Below, piece after piece: positions 5,926 through 9,612 of a stretch of DNA of 9,612 nucleotides. Position 1 is the stretch's first letter; the number at the start of each line of letters is the position of its first letter. The notes below the pieces were generated by a model that was given only the letters and a program-made list of their open reading frames with translations, was not told the DNA's origin and did not search any database. The translations under genes were made by a program, and so were the position numbers. Source of the DNA: Actinobacteria bacterium 13_1_20CM_4_69_9 (GTDB taxonomy: Bacteria > Actinomycetota > Thermoleophilia > Gaiellales > Gaiellaceae); NCBI GenBank assembly GCA_001920085.1, contig MNJC01000038.1:1-9612 (forward strand), given 5' to 3'.

Positions 5926-6489
5926 GTGCATCTCCATCCGGTGGGCTCGCCGGCCGGCGCACTGGTGATGGGCCATGGAGCAGGCGGCGGCGTCGATTCT
6001 GCGGACCTCGTCGGGGCGGCCGAAGCCGGGCGCTCCGCGGGCCTCAGCGTCGCCTTGGTGGAGCAGCCTTACCGAGTGGCGGGTCGGCGCAGCCCGGCAC
6101 CGGCGAACCAGCTCGACGCGGCCTGGCGCGCCGTCGTCTCGAACTTGCGGGCTGGTCCCTTCCGTGACGTCCCGGCTCTGCTGAGCGGAGGGCGCTCGTC
6201 GGGCGCACGGGTCGCGTGCCGCACGGCAGCCGACACCGGCTCGAGCGCCGTCCTGTGCCTCGCCTTCCCGCTCCATCCCCCTGGCCGGCCTGAGAAGAGC
6301 CGCCTCGAGGAGCTCGATGGCGTCACCGTCCCGACGCTCGTCGTCCAGGGCGAGAACGACCCGTTCGGGACACCACCGGACGGTCCGAATCGCACCATCG
6401 CCCGCATCCCCGGCACGCACTCGCTCAGGAACGGCGCCGCCGTAGCGGCGGCGGTCTCAGCGTGGCTTGCCGGGCTGCACGAAAGCTAG
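5926..6489 (+). CDS. Alpha/beta hydrolase (Tex30/KANL3-like, dienelactone-hydrolase superfamily), at least 187 aa
   Basis: The frame ends at TAG 6489. The alpha/beta hydrolase fold is clear: oxyanion region LVMGHGAGGG (13-22), nucleophile elbow GGRSSGAR with a G-x-S-x-G motif (G89, S91, G93), acid in GENDPFG (D145) and catalytic His in IPGTHSL (H165). The triad is complete, so a working esterase/hydrolase is likely; substrate is unknown. The VMGHGAGGG and GGRSSGAR signatures are typical of the small KANL3/Tex30-like bacterial branch. The GTG at 5926 is the first canonical in-frame start, but codons from about 5890 onward (LEIDTPHGLARVHLHP) look like the true N-terminal strand of this family and are open back to a stop at 5857, so the real start is probably upstream at a non-standard codon. 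Divergent from hcp; convergent with the minus-strand gene ending at 6497. No signal peptide; cytoplasmic. Confidence 0.85.
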   Translation: MHLHPVGSPAGALVMGHGAGGGVDSADLVGAAEAGRSAGLSVALVEQPYRVAGRRSPAPANQLDAAWRAVVSNLRAGPFRDVPALLSGGRSSGARVACRTAADTGSSAVLCLAFPLHPPGRPEKSRLEELDGVTVPTLVVQGENDPFGTPPDGPNRTIARIPGTHSLRNGAAVAAAVSAWLAGLHES

Positions 6490-6496
6490 GCGGGCG

Positions 6497-7042
6497 TCAT
6501 CGCGGCCGGCGAGGCCGAGCTTGGCGAGCCGGCGGCGGCGCGGTCAGCCGCGCGAAGGCAATCGCCGCAAGCTGGCCGACGCGGACGGCGGCGACTCCGA
6601 CCGCTCGCGCGAGCGTGACGAGCGCCGCGGCGATGAACAGCGCGAGCGTGAGCACGACGTCCCGCAGGAGCCGTGCAAGCGGCGGTGCCTTGTCAGCGAA
6701 CGTCGCCGCGACAGCGCCGGCCGCGTGCGAGCTTGCAGCAGCGACTGCGCGGGTGCGTTCGTACGGCTGCGCGGCCGCGGCCTCGCCGCTGTCGTCGTCG
6801 ACCACGATCAACCGAGCGGCGGGCACGACCGCGTCGACGGCGTCGACGGGGATGTTGTGACGCCGCCATGCCGTGCGCACGACGAGCGACTCGGCGCTCT
6901 GTTGGTCGACCGCTCCGACCACCTTCTCGACGGTTCCGTTCAACGGCCCCTTGACGCGAAAGCCCTCGCATTGCGCGAGCCAGTACCGCGCCACAGGGCT
7001 CGATCTGTCGAACCGTCTCTCAGTCCGCGCCTGGACCGTCAT
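6497..7042 (-). CDS. Hypothetical protein with PRC-barrel-like N-terminus and C-terminal membrane segment, 181 aa
   Basis: ATG 7042 to TGA 6499-6497. Residues ~18-82 (ARYWLAQCEGFRV, then GTVEKVVG, SLVVRTAW, NIPVDAVDAVVPAARLIVV) look like a small beta-barrel of the PRC-barrel kind often seen in Thermoleophilia-type proteins: a short glycine-centred strand set ending in a 'V-P-A-x-R-L' strand. A linker with acidic and Ala-rich parts follows, then a strongly hydrophobic stretch at ~127-150 (VVLTLALFIAAALVTLARAVG), and probably a second, weaker one at ~151-165, before a basic Arg/Pro tail. This suggests an inner-membrane protein with a cytoplasmic N-terminal domain. Start: ATG 7042 follows a purine/G-rich GGGGGTGG; an alternative ATG at 7066 would add 8 residues without an SD. 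Convergent with the hydrolase (7-base gap), divergent from the cNMP gene. Function unknown. The opposite-strand frame here (6873-7130) is not credible. Confidence 0.7.
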   Translation of the reverse strand: MTVQARTERRFDRSSPVARYWLAQCEGFRVKGPLNGTVEKVVGAVDQQSAESLVVRTAWRRHNIPVDAVDAVVPAARLIVVDDDSGEAAAAQPYERTRAVAAASSHAAGAVAATFADKAPPLARLLRDVVLTLALFIAAALVTLARAVGVAAVRVGQLAAIAFARLTAPPPARQARPRRPR

Positions 7043-7106
7043 CGCCACCCCCGGGACGTCGTGCATTCAGCGGCACGTGCAGCGACTGCTTCGGTGGAGC
7101 TTAGCC

Positions 7107-7121
7107 GCCACGTTCCGTGGC
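7107..7121. promoter_or_regulatory. Inverted repeat just upstream of the cNMP operon
   Basis: GCCACG (7107-7112), spacer TTC, CGTGGC (7116-7121): a perfect 6-bp inverted repeat lying 3 bases before the GGAGGAG ribosome binding region of the first gene. It could be an operator or an RNA hairpin affecting initiation. It does not match the CRP consensus TGTGA-N6-TCACA. Confidence 0.35.
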
Positions 7122-7130
7122 CTGGAGGAG

Positions 7131-7577
7131 GTGCAGCTAGGCTTCGCCGCCGTGGAGGCACCGACAGCCAGCTTCGTCGACACGCTCGCACGGTTGAGCC
7201 TGTTCGCCGACCTGACGCACCCGCAGCTCGAAGCGGTCGCGCACTCGTTCGGCGAGGAGGTCTTCGCCGAGGGACAGCGCGTCATCCGCCAGGACGTGAC
7301 CGGCGGCGGCTTCCACGTCATCCTCGACGGCGAGGCGCAGGTCGTGATCGACGGCCAGGAACGTGCCCGGCTTACCCGCGGTGACTTCTTCGGAGAGATC
7401 GCGCTCCTGACCGACGAGGTGCCGACCGCCGATGTGATCGCGACCTCCCTGCTGCGCTGCATGATCATTCCCGACCACGAGCTGAAGGCGTTTCTGCTCA
7501 AGCAGCCGAGCGTGATGTATCGAATGCTGCAGATCGAAGCGCGGCGGTTACGAGCCGCGAACGTTTGGAACAGCTAG
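7131..7577 (+). CDS. Stand-alone cyclic-nucleotide-binding domain protein, 148 aa
   Basis: GTG 7131 to TAG 7577. From residue ~15 it is a single Crp/cNMP-binding domain: LARLSLFADLTHPQLEAVA, a beta-roll with FAEGQRVIRQ, FHVILDGEAQVV and the phosphate-binding cassette GDFFGEIALL (84-93). The cassette continues DEVPTADV: the position normally held by the phosphate-contacting Arg (R-[ST]-A) is Pro98, so binding of cAMP/cGMP by the standard contact is in doubt. There is no C-terminal helix-turn-helix, so it is not a transcription factor on its own; it ends with the hinge helix. Start uncertain: GGAGGAG (7124-7130) sits directly before GTG 7131, while GTG 7152 (VEAPTASF) fits homology slightly better. 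The stop overlaps the next gene by 13 bases, so it is translationally coupled to the flavoenzyme. In known fusions a cNMP domain precedes a thioredoxin-reductase-like domain; here the two are separate polypeptides. Role inferred: sensor subunit. Confidence 0.85.
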   Translation: MQLGFAAVEAPTASFVDTLARLSLFADLTHPQLEAVAHSFGEEVFAEGQRVIRQDVTGGGFHVILDGEAQVVIDGQERARLTRGDFFGEIALLTDEVPTADVIATSLLRCMIIPDHELKAFLLKQPSVMYRMLQIEARRLRAANVWNS

Positions 7578-8722
7578 ACGAGCGTCCCTTTCCGCCCGGC
7601 GACTACGACGTCGTGCTGGTCGGAAGCGGGCCCGGAGGACTGCAGACTGCATACAGCCTCGCACGCACGGGGATTCCGCGCTGTGCGGTGATCTCGCGCG
7701 ACTCGGCGCCGGGCGGGATGTTCCGGCGCTTCCCGCTCTACCAACGCCTGATCAGCTGGACGAAGCCGGACGCCCCGTTCGACCGAGGCACGCGCGAGTA
7801 CGAGTGGTATGACCACAACAGCCTCGTAGGCGACGAGCGTGCGCATCAGGCGCTCGCCCCCGAGTTCATGGACCGCGCGTTCGACGTTCCGGCCCGCCGC
7901 GAGATGGAGGCGGCGCTCGTCGAGTTCGCAATGCGCGGAGGCGTACGGGTTCGCTACGGCTGCGAGTGGCTGTCGACACGCCGCGACGATGCGGGCTTCG
8001 TGCTGGAGACGTCCGACGGCGAGTACCGCTGCCGGGTCTGCGTGTTCGCGATCGGCGTGACCGACCCGTGGGTCGCTCCGATTCCCGGCCTCGAAGCGGC
8101 GCCGCACTACGTCGCGGCGAACGCGCCCGAGCGGTATCAGGGCAAGAGCGTCTTCATCGTCGGCAAGCGCAACTCTGGGTTCGAGCTCGCCCAGGGACTC
8201 CTGCCCTGGGCGCGACGCATCGTCCTCGGCTCGCCGCGTCCGGTGGACACCACGATCCTGGCCTTCTCGCCCCTCAGCATCCGCTACCTCTCGCCGTATA
8301 CCGAGCACATCCGCGGCGGCAGCGGGAGCTATGTCGTCGACGCGGCGATCGAGCGCGTTGAACGCCACACAGACGGCTATCGCATCCATGCGAGCGGGAC
8401 GACGTGGGAAGGCGAGCTCGAGCTCGACAGCGACGAGGTGATCGCGGCCACCGGCTTTCGTGCACCCGTTCGCGACCTGCCGAGCCTGGGCGTGGCCATG
8501 GTCAACGACGGGCGGATGCCGGCGCAGACCCCGTACTGGGAGAGCATCTCGACCCCCGGGATCTACTTCGCCGGCAACGTGATGCAGGCTTCGCCGGGCC
8601 TACGCAAGCACGGTGCGACGAGCAGCTCCGGATCCGTCAACGGGTTCCGGTACAACGCTCGCGTCCTCGCGCGGCACATCGCAGAGAAGCACTTTTCCGC
8701 TCGCGGATTTCGTGGATCGTGA
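7565..8722 (+). CDS. NAD(P)/FAD-dependent oxidoreductase (flavin monooxygenase / Trx-reductase-like fold), 385 aa
   Basis: TTG 7565 to TGA 8722. The first Rossmann fold is DYDVVLVGSGPGGLQTAYSL (13-32) with GxGxxG for FAD; a second dinucleotide-binding site is VFIVGKRNSGFELAQ (196-210), where the GxGxxG is degenerate (GKRNSG). The FAD-domain ATGFRAP (295-301) and GIYFAGNVM (332-340) motifs follow, the latter with Asn in place of the usual Asp of GD. Residues 54-110 hold an insertion with W-x-K and EYEWYDHNSL, resembling the flavin-containing monooxygenase style (Pyr_redox_3). A CRVC at 156-159 lies in a beta-strand rather than at an active-site loop and is not a disulfide redox centre. The TTG start is the only one preserving the FAD motif; it overlaps the cNMP gene by 13 bases, and the 3' end overlaps the next gene by 11. 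Substrate unknown; probably a cytoplasmic flavoenzyme whose activity could be linked to the upstream cNMP protein. Confidence 0.85.
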   Translation: MEQLDERPFPPGDYDVVLVGSGPGGLQTAYSLARTGIPRCAVISRDSAPGGMFRRFPLYQRLISWTKPDAPFDRGTREYEWYDHNSLVGDERAHQALAPEFMDRAFDVPARREMEAALVEFAMRGGVRVRYGCEWLSTRRDDAGFVLETSDGEYRCRVCVFAIGVTDPWVAPIPGLEAAPHYVAANAPERYQGKSVFIVGKRNSGFELAQGLLPWARRIVLGSPRPVDTTILAFSPLSIRYLSPYTEHIRGGSGSYVVDAAIERVERHTDGYRIHASGTTWEGELELDSDEVIAATGFRAPVRDLPSLGVAMVNDGRMPAQTPYWESISTPGIYFAGNVMQASPGLRKHGATSSSGSVNGFRYNARVLARHIAEKHFSARGFRGS

Positions 8723-8930
8723 CGGCGGCGACGCGTGCGCGGTCGCAGTCGAGTACGACGCCGACGGGACGATCATCCCCGTCGTGTATGTCCGGCGGCG
8801 CGGGCACATGGCGGAGCACGCGTTGCCTCCCCATCCGCTGCACACGTTCGACACCGACGAGCATCGCCGGCAGCTCGCGGAGTGCCTGGCGCCGCTGATG
8901 TCCCGAAAGGCGGACGCGTCGCGGGTGTGA
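8712..8930 (+). CDS. Small hypothetical His-rich protein, 72 aa
   Basis: GTG 8712 to TGA 8930, embedded between two overlapping neighbours (11 bases with the flavoenzyme, 4 with the cyclase). The product begins VDRDGGDACAVAVEYDADGTI, then PVVYVRRRGHMAEH, HPLHTFDTDEHRRQLAECLAPL. It reads as a beta-hairpin followed by a histidine-rich turn and an amphipathic helix; five His fall within ~20 residues (32-51) and two Cys at 9 and 58, so metal binding is conceivable. I do not recognise the family. It is real by context: good codon use, tight overlaps both sides and no alternative frame of quality here. Possible role as an adaptor or regulator between the flavoenzyme and the cyclase; not demonstrated. 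GTG 8712 is the nearest upstream start; no strong SD. Confidence 0.6.
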   Translation: MDRDGGDACAVAVEYDADGTIIPVVYVRRRGHMAEHALPPHPLHTFDTDEHRRQLAECLAPLMSRKADASRV

Positions 8931-9612
8931 CGAGTCGCATCCTCACCCGTCTTGCCGGGATCGGCGCCGATCCACGCGACGATGAAGACACGCGCGCGAG
9001 CAAGGCGCTGCTCGTGCTCATCTCCGTCCTGATCTTGCCGGTGTCGCTGCTCTGGTCGGCGCTGTACCTCGCGTTCGGGTCGCCGGTTGGATGGGTTCCG
9101 CTCGCGTACTTCGCGATCCTGCTCGCCTCGATCGTCGTCTTCTCGCGCACGCGGGACTTCGGCACGTTCCTGCTCGTGGGCCAGATCGCGATCCTGCTGG
9201 CCCCGACCCTTTCGATGGTTCCGCTGGGCGGTTTTCTCGACTCCGGCGGCGTCGGCCTGTGGGGGATCCTCGCCCCGCTCGGCGCGCTCGTCTTCGACGA
9301 CGTTCGAACCGCAGCGCGCTGGTACGTCGCCTACCTCGTGGTGTTCCTCGGCTCGGGCATCGCCGGAGAGCTGCTGGGAGGAGTGTCGCCGGCCGTCCCG
9401 CAGTGGTTCACGAGCACGATGCTCGCGGCCAACGTCGCGGTCGGCGGCACGATCGTCTTCACGCTCCTGGCCGTGTTCGCTCGCCAGCGGCGGGACGCGC
9501 TCGCCGCGCTCCGACTCGAGCAGGCAAAGGCAGAGAGCCTGCTGCTCAACATCCTGCCGAGGTCGATCGCCGACAGGCTCAAGGCCGAGACGCGCACGAT
9601 CGCGGACCAGTT
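8927..9612 (+). CDS. Membrane adenylate/guanylate cyclase, N-terminal part (3' partial)
   Basis: GTG 8927 opens a frame that runs off the window after 228 codons. GTG 8927 and the stop of the preceding gene share GTGA (4-base overlap). Residues 27-185 contain about six hydrophobic helices (near 27-50, 55-73, 80-100, 110-123, 131-150, 163-185), an integral-membrane sensor region of MASE type. A charged helical linker, RQRRDALAALRLEQAKAE, leads into LLLNILPRSIADRLKAE (206-221), the hallmark stretch immediately before class III nucleotide cyclase catalytic domains (LPxxIAxRLK). The catalytic metal and base-binding residues lie downstream of the window and cannot be checked, so whether it makes cAMP or cGMP is undecided. 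It is the last visible gene of a four-gene overlapping set headed by a cNMP-binding protein; a cyclic-nucleotide circuit is the natural reading. Confidence 0.85.
   Translation, partial: MTSRILTRLAGIGADPRDDEDTRASKALLVLISVLILPVSLLWSALYLAFGSPVGWVPLAYFAILLASIVVFSRTRDFGTFLLVGQIAILLAPTLSMVPLGGFLDSGGVGLWGILAPLGALVFDDVRTAARWYVAYLVVFLGSGIAGELLGGVSPAVPQWFTSTMLAANVAVGGTIVFTLLAVFARQRRDALAALRLEQAKAESLLLNILPRSIADRLKAETRTIADQ

Noticed and set aside
5809..6420. In-frame N-terminal extension of hcp on the minus strand (total 362 codons)
   Set aside because: The Hcp family N-terminus begins exactly at GTG 5808; the extension lies antisense to the alpha/beta hydrolase and is Arg/Ala-rich noise typical of GC-rich DNA.
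7073..7080. GCACGTGC palindrome as a regulatory site
   Set aside because: Only 8 bp, common by chance in GC-rich DNA, and no second copy or promoter context supports it.
6873..7130. N-terminal extension of the cNMP-binding gene
   Set aside because: It lies over the divergent gene and its upstream region, is not homologous to the domain, and an SD region supports a start at 7131.
7043..7130. CRP-type operator in the divergent region upstream of the cNMP gene
   Set aside because: No TGTGA-N6-TCACA-like half-sites are present.
8030..8041. CRVC in the flavoenzyme as a thioredoxin-reductase active-site cysteine pair
   Set aside because: It falls in the beta-strand leading to the FAD-domain AIGV motif, not in the NAD(P)-domain active-site loop where CxxC occurs.

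Overview
This is a GC-rich window (roughly two-thirds G+C by eye) with tightly packed genes on both strands, frequent GTG starts and one TTG start. Gene content and protein style (secreted Ig-like repeat protein, DUF6308-like and DUF6519-like proteins, an orphan Hcp, a class III adenylate cyclase with a membrane N-terminus) suggest a high-GC actinobacterium, most likely of the Thermoleophilia (Gaiellales/Solirubrobacterales) type. That placement is inference from memory of protein style; no marker gene is present. I see no rRNA, tRNA, CRISPR array, insertion sequence or prophage integrase.

Layout. (1) 1-1085 (+): the 3' end of a large secreted or surface protein built of 84-residue Ig-like repeats followed by a C-terminal carbohydrate-binding-like beta-sandwich. 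(2) 1116-1286 (-): a 56-residue hydrophobic membrane protein, convergent with it. (3) 1380-1988 (+): a DUF6308-like protein with a probable leaderless promoter. (4) 2097-3323 (+): a DUF6519-type protein of the kind seen near phage-tail-like systems. (5) 3343-5808 (-): a three-gene unit transcribed leftward, hcp (tail-tube protein), then a TPR-methyltransferase, then a cyclase/kynurenine-formamidase-like metalloenzyme. (6) 5926-6489 (+): an alpha/beta hydrolase divergent from hcp, convergent with (7) 6497-7042 (-), a small protein with one or two membrane segments. (8) 7131 to the window end (+): four overlapping genes, namely a stand-alone cyclic-nucleotide-binding domain, an NAD(P)/FAD oxidoreductase, a 72-residue His-rich hypothetical protein, and a membrane adenylate/guanylate cyclase cut by the window edge.

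How the genes may work together. The most coherent module is 7131-9612. Every junction overlaps (13, 11 and 4 bases), so the cyclase, the cNMP-binding protein and the flavoenzyme are probably co-translated; a cyclic-nucleotide-linked redox circuit is the natural hypothesis. The second theme is a scattered set of contractile-tail-related parts (DUF6519 protein and Hcp) without sheath, baseplate or ATPase in view, with a protein-modifying-type TPR-methyltransferase directly downstream of hcp. The remaining genes look like ordinary accessory or housekeeping genes.
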